Of a stretch of 64,000 nt of DNA, positions 55,058 to 64,000 are shown piece after piece. Where the stretch lies: NCBI RefSeq assembly GCF_949820605.1, contig NZ_CATKVU010000001.1, positions 62,001 through 126,000 of the forward strand, read 5' to 3'. This DNA comes from Segatella copri. GTDB lineage: Bacteria; Bacteroidota; Bacteroidia; Bacteroidales; Bacteroidaceae. The position numbers and the translations under genes were made by a program. Every line of letters starts with the position of its first letter. Within the stretch, counting starts at the first letter, position 1. The notes under the pieces were generated by a model that was not told the DNA's origin, did no database searches, and saw only the letters and a program-made list of their open reading frames with translations.

Positions 55058-56449
55058 ATGATGAAAGAAGATTGGACTCCTATAGATTTCGGACAGACAG
55101 AAGACACTACCAAGAACATCATCAAGGTGATTGGTGTGGGTGGTGGCGGATGCAATGCCGTCAAGAATATGTATGCAGAGGGAATCGTGAACGTGAGTTT
55201 CGCCGTCTGCAATACGGATAGTCAATCACTATCCAAGTCGCCTGTGCCGGTAAAGATCATGCTCGGAAAGAGTGGTTTGGGTGCAGGGGCAAATCCCGAA
55301 GTGGGAAGAAGTGAGGCTCAGAATACCCAGGAAGACATCAAGAAACTGCTGGACGACGGAACCAAGATGTTTTTTGTTACTGCCGGAATGGGTGGTGGAA
55401 CGGGTACGGGTGCCGCACCTGTCATTGCCGGTATTGCCAAAGGGATGGGCATCCTTACCGTTGGCATCATCACCATACCTTTCTACTTCGAGAAGCGAAA
55501 GAAAATTGTCAAGGCTCTGCAGGGTGTAGAAGAAATGCGCAAGAACGTGGATGCCTTGCTTATCGTCAACAACGAGCGTCTCTGCGATGTTTATGCCGAC
55601 TCCGAGATTACCGTAAAGGATGCCTTCAAACTGGCAGACAAGGTACTGAGTGATGCCACCAAGAGTATCTCGGAACTCATCACCGTGGAGGGAACCATCA
55701 ATCTTGACTTCCGTGACATCGAGACTACCATCAAGAGCGGTGGCGGTGCTATCATGGCCATGGGTAGAGCCAGTGGTGAGGGAAGGGTTCAGAGTGCCAT
55801 CAAGAATGCGTTAGACTCTCCTCTGCTCTATGGCAGCGATATCAGTAATGCCCAGCGCATCCTTTTCAATATCTATACTTCCAGTAAGCACCCTATCTTT
55901 GTGAGGGAGATGAGAGAAATTGATGCCTTCTTTGATGAACTGAACCCTGACATCAAGGTGATTTGGGGCCTTTCTGATGATGACAGTTTGGATGAGGATG
56001 CCAAAGTCACCATTCTGGCAACTGGTCTGAACAATGAGTTGGCCGAGGATATACCTGAAAGTTCTTCTGTATCTAAGGATGAGGAAGACTATCAGAGAAT
56101 CATCGACAAGCTCTATCATCCTATCAGAGACAACTTCCAGACGCTAGCAAATAAAACTGGGCAAAAGCAAGAAGCAGAATCTATAGATAACATCAATCAT
56201 GATACTACCGAGAAGGAAGCTACTATTGCCCATCAAGAAGAAGAGTCAGAAAATGAGTCTGGAGAAGAGCCAGCTAAGGTTTGGGTGGAAGACAATCCTC
56301 CTACAGCAGAAAACTCAAGAGAAGTTCTTGCTGAACCGCCTGTCAATAAGCCGAAGTCATGGACACTGGGCGGCAGAATCAAAAATGGGCTGAAGAAAAT
56401 AGCAGAAGATCTGGACATCATCATTAACGATGATGAAAACTATAAGTAG
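55058..56449 (+). CDS. ftsZ: FtsZ-type tubulin-like GTPase
   Basis: 463 residues. [16 protein letters not shown] starts the GTP-binding fold, [15 protein letters not shown] (G-box T4 loop near 112) is the tubulin signature, and [15 protein letters not shown] is the T7 catalytic segment. FtsZ assembles into the division ring. The C-terminal 140 residues are a variable linker rich in E, then the end [20 protein letters not shown]; the canonical IPAFLR-type FtsA/ZipA-binding peptide is not evident. It is not beside ftsQ, ftsA or mur genes, so it might be a second FtsZ rather than the division-cluster copy. Promoter box TATCTTTG 55029-55036. Confidence 0.85.
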   Translation: MMKEDWTPIDFGQTEDTTKNIIKVIGVGGGGCNAVKNMYAEGIVNVSFAVCNTDSQSLSKSPVPVKIMLGKSGLGAGANPEVGRSEAQNTQEDIKKLLDDGTKMFFVTAGMGGGTGTGAAPVIAGIAKGMGILTVGIITIPFYFEKRKKIVKALQGVEEMRKNVDALLIVNNERLCDVYADSEITVKDAFKLADKVLSDATKSISELITVEGTINLDFRDIETTIKSGGGAIMAMGRASGEGRVQSAIKNALDSPLLYGSDISNAQRILFNIYTSSKHPIFVREMREIDAFFDELNPDIKVIWGLSDDDSLDEDAKVTILATGLNNELAEDIPESSSVSKDEEDYQRIIDKLYHPIRDNFQTLANKTGQKQEAESIDNINHDTTEKEATIAHQEEESENESGEEPAKVWVEDNPPTAENSREVLAEPPVNKPKSWTLGGRIKNGLKKIAEDLDIIINDDENYK

Positions 56450-56492
56450 TTGATGATGATTAATACCAGGAAAGCGATTTTGGTTGGAAATA

Positions 56493-56524
56493 GAGGGTGA
56501 GTCATAAGACCATGACGCCCCCTC
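56493..56524 (+). terminator. IS1182-end-like hairpin after ftsZ
   Basis: GAGGGTGAGTCATAAGACCA followed by TGACGCCCCCTC and TTTTT. It is a good rho-independent terminator and resembles the ends of the IS1182 copies with several changes. See the solo end at 42772. Confidence 0.55.
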
Positions 56525-56552
56525 TTTTTCATGGCAATATTATGTAAACCAT

Positions 56553-56830
56553 TAGTTTGGAATACAATTTGGAGCGCATTATCCGTCTTTTACCTGTGAA
56601 AGATGTGGTGTGAAGGTAATGAATCCATTTGAAAGTGAGTTCATGCAAACTCATCATAAGAATGGAGACAAAACAGACAACCGGGATAGTAACTTGGAGT
56701 GCCTATGTATAAAATGTCACTCAGAAGTTGACGATACACATAGACGAAATTTCAACACCCTTGCCTATCAAGGGTTAATAAAGGAATTTCTTTATCAATA
56801 TGGTACAGAGCGTTTTAATGGAAAGAGGAG
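56553..56830 (+). pseudogene. HNH nuclease fragment truncated by IS1182
   Basis: The frame FGIQFGAHYPSFTCERCGVK, then MQTHHKNGDKTDNRDSNLEC and LCIKCHSEVDDTHRRNF, is an HNH core with two CxxC pairs (CERCG, CIKC) and the HHKNGDKTDN catalytic loop. The N-terminus is missing (a stop precedes 56553) and the C-terminus reaches the IS1182 left end at 56828. Not part of an operon now. Confidence 0.65.
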
Positions 56831-58753
56831 GGTGTGTCATAAGTCTGTGACGCACCCTTTTTTGTGTGTGTTTCTATATATTCTAGTTGAATCGTAGTCT
56901 TTCTTCACAAAGGGAATCTTATTATATTGTATAGAAACTTTACTTTTCTTGTTTTATCGATAACAAAACAGCCCCAAAGCTCACAAAAGGGCATAGTTAT
57001 CCCTGACGATAAAAAAAACAAAATTGAGTTTTATCGTTTTATCCCCAAATATTTCTTCAAATTGAATCCTATACCGAACAACCCTATGTCCATGTAAACT
57101 TTGTCCTTTCCGAAATGCCTGAATCGCTTATAATACATATCTGCCTTCATCTGCCCAAATACAGCTTCCGGCTCTATCGGTCGCTGGCTTCTGTGTTTCA
57201 AGCCCTCTTCAGACGTTAGTAGCAGGAAGGCTTCCTTTTTATATGCATTCAGTTTATGGTTGACATATATGGTTCTGTTGCCTTTGGATTTCTTGCAGAG
57301 ACTTCCAAGCGGACATCCATCACATCGTTGTGCTCTATATAATGTAATGACAGACACATAGCCGGAGTCACTTTTCGTTTGCCGTTGTCCACAAGGTTCC
57401 ATGTGTTGTCCCATGGGGCAGACATAATAGTCATCATCCCTGTTGTAGTAGAAGTTCGCTTGGTTGAAGGCATCCTCCTTGAAAGGCTTATGCTGTTCCT
57501 TGTGAAACCAGTTGTACTTTACATAACCCATCATCTCTTCCATCTCTAGGTACTCGTAGTTCTCCTCCGAGCCATATCCTGAGTCTGCGGTGACGCTCTT
57601 GGATTGCTTTCCATATCTTTTCTTGTACTTATCCAAAAAAGGCTTGAAGGTCAGGGTGTCTGTTGGATTGGGATAAAGGGCGAAATTCGTCCAATATTGA
57701 TTCTCTGTCGCAATTTGAAGGTTATAGGCTGGCTTTGTCTGCCCATTGTTCATGGCATCTTCCTTGAGGCGCATGAAGGTCGCATCGGGATCAGTCTTGG
57801 AGTAACTGTTTCTCTCGCCCAGTATATCCAGTGATTTTTCATACTCGCACAGTTTGTCCGAGGCTTTGAACAAGTGATCTATCTGAGTATTTAGCTTTTG
57901 CTTCTCTCTTCCTGTAAGCTTTGCCTTAGGAAGGTTCTTCACTTGCCTCTCACACAAACGTGCACTTCTCTTTACATCCTTGGCGGAAGTGGCTGGCTCG
58001 CTGTCTTCTTCCTTAATGTCACTCCCGCCATTCAGGCGAATTTGTTCTTTTATCTGAGCCAATGCAGCAGAGGTCTTTTCCAAGAGCTTAGCCCTGTTCT
58101 TTTCCACAGTCTTCTTCCATACAAACGTGTACTTGTTTGCTTTCGACTCTATCTTAGTACCATCAACATATTGTTCCTCCAGACTAATCACGCCCTTTTC
58201 AACCAATATGGAGACGACTGCATCAAAATAAAAGTCGATGCATTTAATCATATGATTGGATCTAAAGCGGTTGATTGTTGCGAAAGATAATTGCTTACCT
58301 CCACAAATCCACATATAGCGAACATCGTATTTAAGTGCGTCCGCTATGCCACGACAGGAATAAACGCCATTGATATAGGCAAAAACAACTAAACTTAGAA
58401 GCATCTTCGGACTGTAAGGAGGAGCACCAATCCCATCATAGGTATCCATGAGAGGGTTGATGTCCATACTGCGAACAATACGATCCACCATACGAACTTT
58501 GCTGTCTTTTGGCACATAATCATCGAAAGAGTTAGGAAAAAAGCTCAATTCGTGCCGAGTTTCAGATTTTATTTGTATCTTTGCCATACTTAAAGAAGTT
58601 TTCTGCAAAGATACAAATCTTTTGCGGAAAGGCAAAGCCCGAGCTTGTGAAAGTTTGGGCTTTGTTGTAAATAAAAATGTTTTTTAAAGATTTCGTATCT
58701 GTGAAAAGGCAAAAAATAAAAAGGGGTGCGTCACAGACTTATGACACACCCTC
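56828..58753 (-). mobile_element. IS1182-family insertion sequence, copy 2
   Basis: 1926 bp, inverted relative to the copy at 28861. Beyond the ends the flanks continue the palindrome (AAAGAG...CTCTTT), so the element may have inserted in the middle of a hairpin. Confidence 0.88.
57031..58587 (-). CDS. IS1182-family transposase, copy 2
   Basis: 518 residues from the ATG at 58587; identical to the protein at 29027 except for about ten substitutions such as a Lys for Arg in SDIKEED and Cys for Arg in KLCEYEKS. The DDE residues and cysteine cluster are intact, so this copy also seems functional. Confidence 0.92.
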   Translation of the reverse strand: MAKIQIKSETRHELSFFPNSFDDYVPKDSKVRMVDRIVRSMDINPLMDTYDGIGAPPYSPKMLLSLVVFAYINGVYSCRGIADALKYDVRYMWICGGKQLSFATINRFRSNHMIKCIDFYFDAVVSILVEKGVISLEEQYVDGTKIESKANKYTFVWKKTVEKNRAKLLEKTSAALAQIKEQIRLNGGSDIKEEDSEPATSAKDVKRSARLCERQVKNLPKAKLTGREKQKLNTQIDHLFKASDKLCEYEKSLDILGERNSYSKTDPDATFMRLKEDAMNNGQTKPAYNLQIATENQYWTNFALYPNPTDTLTFKPFLDKYKKRYGKQSKSVTADSGYGSEENYEYLEMEEMMGYVKYNWFHKEQHKPFKEDAFNQANFYYNRDDDYYVCPMGQHMEPCGQRQTKSDSGYVSVITLYRAQRCDGCPLGSLCKKSKGNRTIYVNHKLNAYKKEAFLLLTSEEGLKHRSQRPIEPEAVFGQMKADMYYKRFRHFGKDKVYMDIGLFGIGFNLKKYLGIKR

Positions 58754-58908
58754 CTCTTTTATAACTTAGCCATATTATAGCAGTGGGCAAAACTTGAAGA
58801 CTAAGAGGTCGTAAGTCTTGCTCGCAAGCTTTCCATGACGAAGTGGGATACTACAAGTTTTTAGCTTATGAGTAGTTCAAATTAACCAATCTTCTCACAA
58901 TCGAAATA

Positions 58909-58970
58909 TTGACGATAGCATGGTACCGATTACACCGCTACGCATGGTACCGATACAGCGCTATCGTCAA
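58909..58970. repeat. 11-bp inverted repeat with internal direct repeats
   Basis: TTGACGATAGC (58909-58919) and GCTATCGTCAA (58960-58970) are exact reverse complements. Inside are two direct copies of CATGGTACCGAT with a palindromic GGTACC. It lies 39 bp from the 3' end of the DUF262 gene. A cruciform, recombination site or terminator relic are possible. From 58754 to 58908 nothing else is seen. Confidence 0.55.
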
Positions 58971-59008
58971 CATATAGGTCTTTAGACTGGTGTTGAATAT
59001 CTAAATCA

Positions 59009-61213
59009 TCATGAGTCCAACATTTTTTTGTCTAACTCATAGGTTATATATGAGAACTTTTCCTTTGCTTGTTTAGGAGAAGCTATTATTGGCAATGACC
59101 ATACCCCTTCAACATTATCAAACCCCAAATCTTTCAGAGCACTCGGTCTTACAGATGGCTTATTAGGAGCCCTATCCAACCATGCTATTATTCTATATCC
59201 ATCATTTTCGATATTCATATCTAGTGTTATATTGTACATTGAACTTATGGCATAAAATACAGAAATATTACCGTCTGACCAGATGCGAAATCCACCCCAA
59301 GAGTCCATTTTTACTAGAGTCTTTTCAAACACTTCACCATTATGGAATAACTTATAGTTTCCATTAGCCCTTGTCTTTTCCATAACTTCTATCACATTTT
59401 GAGCATAGACTCTAATCTTATGGTCCTGGGCAAAATCCAGATAGTCGATATTCTGGATTAAAGGATTATACAGAGAATTCCTATCAATATTATTCTTAAT
59501 GATTGAATCCAAACTTCGCTCTTCAATGAAAGTCTGTATAAAAGATAGTATACTCTCTCCATTTTGTTCGAAAAGTGTACGCCATTCTGTCTTTGAGCAC
59601 AAAGTAAGGTTTGCTGTACCTGTATCCATAGGATATCCATCTATACCATATGCAAGCAAAGCTTGTCTGAGTTTGTTTCTACTGGCTCCTATTATCCACA
59701 ACTCCTTTATAGCATTGAAGAGTTCTGATAAACGGTTATAGCAACCATTACTCCATGTTACAAGAGTCTGTATTTGACCATCATATATACTGAAGTCTTC
59801 TGCTTCAGCAAATAATACTTCTATCAGTCTTCTTTGCTCTTCATCTACAGCAGTAGTTTTGATAAAAGTTAGTTTGGATATTTCTTCTTCTACATCGAAT
59901 TTGGGGAGTTCTAATAATCCAAGAATATCTTCACCAGGAAGTGATTTAATAAGTTCACACATTCTATAGCCTGGAACATTTATTGCCTCATTTTTTGGTG
60001 ATCTATACACACTCCTATATCTTGCCATATTACAGAGAATATGATATACTCTTTGAATATTATTTACAGATGCCTCTGGGTATTTTGCACAATATACCAT
60101 TGTTGGAAGAATTGAATATAATTCTTTTTGGGTATAATGTGACTGAGTCTCTGGATAGTTTACTTTAGGAGTAAACAAACGGACATAATCAGTTTCATAC
60201 ATACGTTTGTATGCACAGAACCACTTCCAAATAGTATCCATTGATATAGACAATGGAAACTTATCATTTGATATCTCGTAATTTTTATACCATGAAGATT
60301 CATCCCCACTTTCAAGAATACGAACACAGTGAAGAAATGCAAGCATTCCTTCTGTAGATGTGTCATATTCATTTTTCTTCCGATGTTTCCAAAACCAGGT
60401 TTCCATAATTTCCCAGTCTTGTGCTGCATTAAAAACGCCATTTTGGCTGTCGTTAGTACACCTAGAATAAGATGGATTTGCCATCATTATCTGTGGCTTT
60501 AAATTTTGGTTGGCAGTCAATGGTTCTCCTGTTGTATTGATGACTACAAAAGTTTCCTCTCCATTCTGTCTATTATCCATATCATAAAAAAGGAACTTGA
60601 GCTTAAGTATAAGAAAATCGCCAAGTAATTCTAAATTCTTACAGTCTTTGAGCTTACATTCTATAGTCGTCAAGGCTCGTATGATGCTAGCTATAGTCGG
60701 ATCATGATGATAAGAATTGAGGAACCATGACTGATCTCCCAATTCGTTAACAGACAAACTATCTTTAAGAAAATAGTGCAATGTAAGATCACTTAAGAAA
60801 TACAAGGAACTTTCTCTAATTCCATAGAGAAGATGCGGTTCATTGTCATCCTCTAGTAATTCAAAATTGGAAATGAGCAAATCTCTGTATTTATTTCCAG
60901 GCAACATTCTATTGATTACTCCGATAATCAAGAACAATGTCGTGAGACGCTGTTGCCCATCACAGAGTTGTAAGTGATATGGAGTCAACACCTTATCATA
61001 ATATCCATAAATCAACCCCATAGTAATCTCCTGCGACTTTTCAAGCCTTAGGATACTATCAATAAAGGAACTTGCAAGTGAATCCTCAGCATTATCAGAA
61101 ATAGGATTCCCCCAGCAATAGTCACGCTGCAAATCTGGAATGATTACTTTATCATTCTCACCACAAAATATTTCACTAAGTGAATATGCCTTACCACTTA
61201 TTAACTGTGCCAT
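59009..61213 (-). CDS. DUF262-family protein, large (GmrS-like N-terminus)
   Basis: 734 residues. The N-terminal DUF262 (GmrSD_N) domain shows IIPDLQRDYCWGNP and LCDGQQRLTTLFLI, the ParB/Srx-like nucleotide-hydrolysis signature. No HNH of the DUF1524 type is visible in the rest, which is helical with a strand-rich C-terminal domain (GYRIIAWLDRAPNKPSVRPS). It starts 3 bp after the second DUF262 gene on the minus strand, so the two act together. GmrSD-type proteins restrict modified phage DNA; the larger partner could supply sensing. Confidence 0.8.
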   Translation of the reverse strand: MAQLISGKAYSLSEIFCGENDKVIIPDLQRDYCWGNPISDNAEDSLASSFIDSILRLEKSQEITMGLIYGYYDKVLTPYHLQLCDGQQRLTTLFLIIGVINRMLPGNKYRDLLISNFELLEDDNEPHLLYGIRESSLYFLSDLTLHYFLKDSLSVNELGDQSWFLNSYHHDPTIASIIRALTTIECKLKDCKNLELLGDFLILKLKFLFYDMDNRQNGEETFVVINTTGEPLTANQNLKPQIMMANPSYSRCTNDSQNGVFNAAQDWEIMETWFWKHRKKNEYDTSTEGMLAFLHCVRILESGDESSWYKNYEISNDKFPLSISMDTIWKWFCAYKRMYETDYVRLFTPKVNYPETQSHYTQKELYSILPTMVYCAKYPEASVNNIQRVYHILCNMARYRSVYRSPKNEAINVPGYRMCELIKSLPGEDILGLLELPKFDVEEEISKLTFIKTTAVDEEQRRLIEVLFAEAEDFSIYDGQIQTLVTWSNGCYNRLSELFNAIKELWIIGASRNKLRQALLAYGIDGYPMDTGTANLTLCSKTEWRTLFEQNGESILSFIQTFIEERSLDSIIKNNIDRNSLYNPLIQNIDYLDFAQDHKIRVYAQNVIEVMEKTRANGNYKLFHNGEVFEKTLVKMDSWGGFRIWSDGNISVFYAISSMYNITLDMNIENDGYRIIAWLDRAPNKPSVRPSALKDLGFDNVEGVWSLPIIASPKQAKEKFSYITYELDKKMLDS

Positions 61214-61216
61214 AAA

Positions 61217-62968
61217 TTAATTCGTTTTATTATAAATTTCAGGATATTCGTTCTCAAATTCCTTGATTTCTGCATATTTACGCATTGGAACTTGCTCTTT
61301 GTTCCATGGTTTATCTGAGATTTTATCTTCCCAATTTACATCAGAAAAGACCATCGTTGTATGGATCAGATGACGACTTTTGAATGATTCATCATCTTGA
61401 TCTGTGAAAAAATAATGATTCTTCTTGCGAAAATCCGCATCGTTGAACTTTGAATTATCACGCTTATAAAGAAGTACCAGATTTCCAATACAGTGTTCAG
61501 AACCATTGTATATATGGTGATCCTCTTTACACGTCCATTCCATTTCTTCACGCCAGAGGGCAATAGAGCATTCATCCTTAATAGGTTCGTCATTCCAGCC
61601 CAAAGCAATATTCTGATCATTTTTATGACCTATTTTTGATTTAGGATATACATGCTCCAAGGAACGATTGTATTCGATATTAAAATCGAACTTTCTATCG
61701 CTATAAAGATTATCCTGCTTAATGTTTTGACGTAATAGCCACCGATAGGCTGTTTCATAATGATACCTAAACAACATATTGCTTTCTAACTCACGTTGAA
61801 ATCTATTACGAGCATCGGAATATCTTTCAACATTTACTGCGACTATATCCTCATGATTGACACCAATAATTGCCCAATCATAATAGCGTTTTAACTCAGC
61901 TATAGATTTAGAATGGGAACCATCCTGATTGATACCAAAATACCATCTGAGAAAGGCAAATCGTTGTTCTGCATTATTGCGAATATAAAGGATTACTCCT
62001 AAATAATTGTACGAAATTGAATGATTATAAGCATCTTCTATCGACTTTTGAAGAAGTCTCATTTTCTTGAACACACTCTTAGACTGCTTCATCGTCTGCG
62101 ACTTAAGAAGTTTGTCCTTAAAACCATTAAAATTTACTTTACTACTCTCGCTGACTAGTGGGAGCAACCAACCCAATTGTTTGCCTCCTGTCCTAAAAAA
62201 CGATTCAACATTTTTGTCACTCCACCAATAGAGCCATGAATCCCATTCTCGTGCCAATCGTCCCCGAAGAGCGATATGTTCTGCTTCGCTAAACAAGTTA
62301 TGTTCAAGGGATGCGCATCGCAACAATTCTGCTTTAATTAGCTCCTCATCCGTCATTTTGGCTTTATTGCCATTCATCATAGTGAAAACTATCTTAGCCT
62401 GTTCTTCAGGAATGATAACGAATAAAAACTTTACATGTTCCAAAATATATTTTCTAAAATCTTCTTTATCAATATCCTTTAACTCCCTTGCGAATATACG
62501 CAGTGTTCTTTTAAAGAAAAAAATATCTTGGTATTCTTCTGTATCATTGCGGGAACAATCCTCCTTGTCTAGATTATTTAGGAAGTCGTTGGATTCCTTA
62601 CGAATATCATATTTGATACTTATATAATCTTTGTAGCCCGTATATTTCAGTAGAAGATAGAAGAAAGTTGTCCTTTGTTGACCATCTACGAGAACAATAT
62701 CAAAGGATTCTTTCTTTTCATGCACAGTTATCCCTTGAAGGAATATATCACTTTTATGTTTGTATGATTCCTTAAGTGAATTGATTAAGAAAGAGACAGA
62801 ATCAGATTGCGAATTTTTCTTTCTCTGTCCCCAAACATAACCACGCTGATAGTCAGGAATGACGAAGCTTCCAGATCCTTTCAGCAGTTGAATATAATTT
62901 GATAGGGTAATGGTTGTCTTGTAACCTATGTCCTTTAACCTATCCTTTAAATTGTTTATTGAGCTCAT
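61217..62968 (-). CDS. GmrSD-like protein (DUF262 + DUF1524 HNH)
   Basis: 583 residues. DUF262 is marked by VIPDYQRGYVWGQ and IVLVDGQQRTTFFYLL; the C-terminal DUF1524 nuclease shows YNRSLEHVYPKSKIG (His), GNLVLLYKRDNSKFN and FRKKNHYFF. So unlike its neighbour it has both NTPase-like and HNH parts, as in type IV restriction enzyme GmrSD. Spaced 3 bp from the gene on each side. Confidence 0.85.
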   Translation of the reverse strand: MSSINNLKDRLKDIGYKTTITLSNYIQLLKGSGSFVIPDYQRGYVWGQRKKNSQSDSVSFLINSLKESYKHKSDIFLQGITVHEKKESFDIVLVDGQQRTTFFYLLLKYTGYKDYISIKYDIRKESNDFLNNLDKEDCSRNDTEEYQDIFFFKRTLRIFARELKDIDKEDFRKYILEHVKFLFVIIPEEQAKIVFTMMNGNKAKMTDEELIKAELLRCASLEHNLFSEAEHIALRGRLAREWDSWLYWWSDKNVESFFRTGGKQLGWLLPLVSESSKVNFNGFKDKLLKSQTMKQSKSVFKKMRLLQKSIEDAYNHSISYNYLGVILYIRNNAEQRFAFLRWYFGINQDGSHSKSIAELKRYYDWAIIGVNHEDIVAVNVERYSDARNRFQRELESNMLFRYHYETAYRWLLRQNIKQDNLYSDRKFDFNIEYNRSLEHVYPKSKIGHKNDQNIALGWNDEPIKDECSIALWREEMEWTCKEDHHIYNGSEHCIGNLVLLYKRDNSKFNDADFRKKNHYFFTDQDDESFKSRHLIHTTMVFSDVNWEDKISDKPWNKEQVPMRKYAEIKEFENEYPEIYNKTN

Positions 62969-62971
62969 ATT

Positions 62972-63460
62972 TTATAGTATTTGTAATGCGATGGCAGCGC
63001 AGGCTTCTGCATCGGCCAAGGCATGATGATGGTTTGACAAATCATAACCGCAGCGAGCTGCAATTACATCAAGAGTATGATTACCTTGTGGCCAGACTCG
63101 GCGTGAAGCCACACAGGTACAGTAGAACGGATAACCGGGATAGTCCATCTGATAGATACGGAAGACCGCTTTCAGACAGCTCTCGTCGAACGCCTTGTTG
63201 TGGGCTACGAGAGGGAGACCGGCTATCTTTGGCTCTATCTGTTTCCACACTTCAGGGAAGATGGGCGCATCTTCTGTATCGGCAGTGCACAAGCCATGCA
63301 CCTGACTACACCAATAGTTGTAATACTCCGGTTCGGGCTTGATGAGTGAGTAGAATTTGTCCACTATCTCGCCGTCACGAACTATGACGATGCCCACGGA
63401 GCAGACTGATGAACGCTCATTATTAGCTGTTTCAAAGTCTATTGCTGCAAAATCTTTCAT
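62972..63460 (-). CDS. DnaQ-like 3'-5' exonuclease (DEDDh)
   Basis: 162 residues. Exo I is FAAIDFETANNERSSVCSVG (D-x-E), Exo II is PLVAHNKAFDESCL and Exo III is NHHHALADAEACA with the general-base His five residues before Asp. Such stand-alone exonucleases are common in Bacteroidetes. It overlaps the upstream regulator gene by 4 bp and ends 3 bp before the GmrSD-like gene, so it belongs to the operon. It could trim cut DNA or RNA. Confidence 0.88.
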   Translation of the reverse strand: MKDFAAIDFETANNERSSVCSVGIVIVRDGEIVDKFYSLIKPEPEYYNYWCSQVHGLCTADTEDAPIFPEVWKQIEPKIAGLPLVAHNKAFDESCLKAVFRIYQMDYPGYPFYCTCVASRRVWPQGNHTLDVIAARCGYDLSNHHHALADAEACAAIALQIL

Positions 63461-63711
63461 AACGTGTACTTATTTATTAGCTTTATTGAATAAGGAGCTG
63501 TCTTTTCGCATTCTATCGACAAGCCAAAGGTGTCGAAGATATTCCACTTGTGGAAGGTACGCTTCAACATCTCCTCGCCTCCGCTCAAATCCACATTGTC
63601 CATCCAGCGGCGGTTCAGTTCCTCGAAGGAAATCTCATGCACTCGATAGATGGTCTCCACAATCCACACGAGCTTGTTGGTTTGATTCAATGCCATACTT
63701 GTATATTGCAT
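63457..63711 (-). CDS. Truncated HTH regulator (WYL-family N-terminus)
   Basis: 84 residues. ALNQTNKLVWIVETIYRVHE followed by ISFEELNRRWMDNVDLSGGE and MLKRTFHKWNIFDTFGLSIE is the winged HTH start of Bacteroidetes WYL regulators (BrxR/CapW-like). Full-length members are about 300 residues; here the end, SIKLINKYTL, is unrelated and stops at the exonuclease start. Either the WYL domain was deleted or a short form persists. As first gene of the DUF262 operon it might have been its regulator. Possible starts are ATG 63711 and 63693. Confidence 0.55.
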   Translation of the reverse strand: MQYTSMALNQTNKLVWIVETIYRVHEISFEELNRRWMDNVDLSGGEEMLKRTFHKWNIFDTFGLSIECEKTAPYSIKLINKYTL

Positions 63712-63899
63712 TTAATGTTTTGATAACGTTTCGCCTGCAAAGATATTGCTATGGTGTGTATTTTTTATTCACACCGTCATCATTTTTTGCCTAAACTAGA
63801 GATTTCTGATAGAATTCAACTGAAAATAGCATTTGTTTTCATGATCATCCAGGTGAAAGCCATTGATACCACTTCCGGAGTCACAGCAACGGGTGGTCT

Positions 63900-64000
63900 T
63901 CATAGTAACTTCTTTATGGGTATCGCGAATATAGACTCCTTACCTACAGCAACGATGATTCTTTCCATCTCCTTATCGCTCCCATGTCCAATATCAAGGA
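63900..64000 (-). CDS. 3' end of an unidentified gene leaving the window
   Basis: Minus-strand frame LDIGHGSDKEMERIIVAVGK then ESIFAIPIKKLL and a TGA at 63900-63902. Too short to identify. Between 63712 and 63899 no other gene is visible. Confidence 0.35.
   Translation of the reverse strand, partial: LDIGHGSDKEMERIIVAVGKESIFAIPIKKLL

Noticed and set aside
63357..63794. 145-codon plus-strand frame across the exonuclease and HTH genes
   Set aside because: It is antisense to two overlapping genes with clear motifs.

Overview
The window looks like an accessory island in a Bacteroidales chromosome, most likely a Prevotella/Segatella copri-type gut organism. The evidence is promoters of the form TTTG-N20-TAnnTTTG, absence of strong Shine-Dalgarno sequences, a FucP-type sugar symporter, a BspA-like leucine-rich-repeat protein, plant-polysaccharide enzymes, and IS4- and IS1182-type elements. 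No rRNA, tRNA or CRISPR array was seen.

Layout. 0-7 kb: sugar-related genes (nucleotidyltransferase/GHMP-kinase fusion plus FucP-like symporter), a TacAT-like toxin-antitoxin pair, decayed fragments (nucleotidyltransferase family, glmS paralogue, sugar transferase) and three copies of a structured intergenic repeat. 7.3-14.8 kb: an overlapping operon of a CHC2/Toprim primase-like protein, an unknown protein, a 1166-residue reverse transcriptase-HD protein and a membrane protein. The RT gene is split by an IS4-family element whose 6-bp target duplication allows the original frame to be rebuilt. 15.3-20 kb: a translationally coupled HEPN + ATPase + HNH operon (Septu-like, enlarged). 20-24.6 kb: a decayed operon ending in a helicase frameshifted in its Walker A motif. 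24.6-28.8 kb: broken regulator and RlaP genes and a HigBA-like pair. 28.9-30.8 kb: IS1182-family element. 30.9-39.2 kb: kinase-like/LRR protein, HU, and a helicase-nuclease gene (in-frame stop) with a 677-687-residue partner. 39.4-44.2 kb: HicAB, pectate lyase remnant, GH43 lipoprotein, second IS4 copy (dead). 44.3-48 kb: XRE regulator, RtcB, two 28-29-residue membrane peptides, YaaA. 48.3-50.4 kb: a compact Septu (PtuA+PtuB). 50.5-56.5 kb: HAD hydrolase, EFR1-type flavodoxin/ferredoxin, LysR with YeiH exporter, a frameshifted gene, an FtsZ. 56.8-58.8 kb: second IS1182 copy, inverted. 59-63.7 kb: minus-strand operon of truncated HTH regulator, DnaQ-like exonuclease and two DUF262 proteins.

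How the genes fit together. At least five multi-gene modules have the composition of anti-phage or conflict systems (RT operon, HEPN-ATPase-HNH, helicase-nuclease pair, Septu, DUF262 operon), mixed with three toxin-antitoxin pairs, two IS families and many fresh pseudogenes. The most novel-looking is the primase / RT-HD / membrane-protein operon at 7.3-14.8 kb, which I cannot assign to a named defence-RT type. Function assignments rest on visible motifs and family knowledge; no database search was possible.
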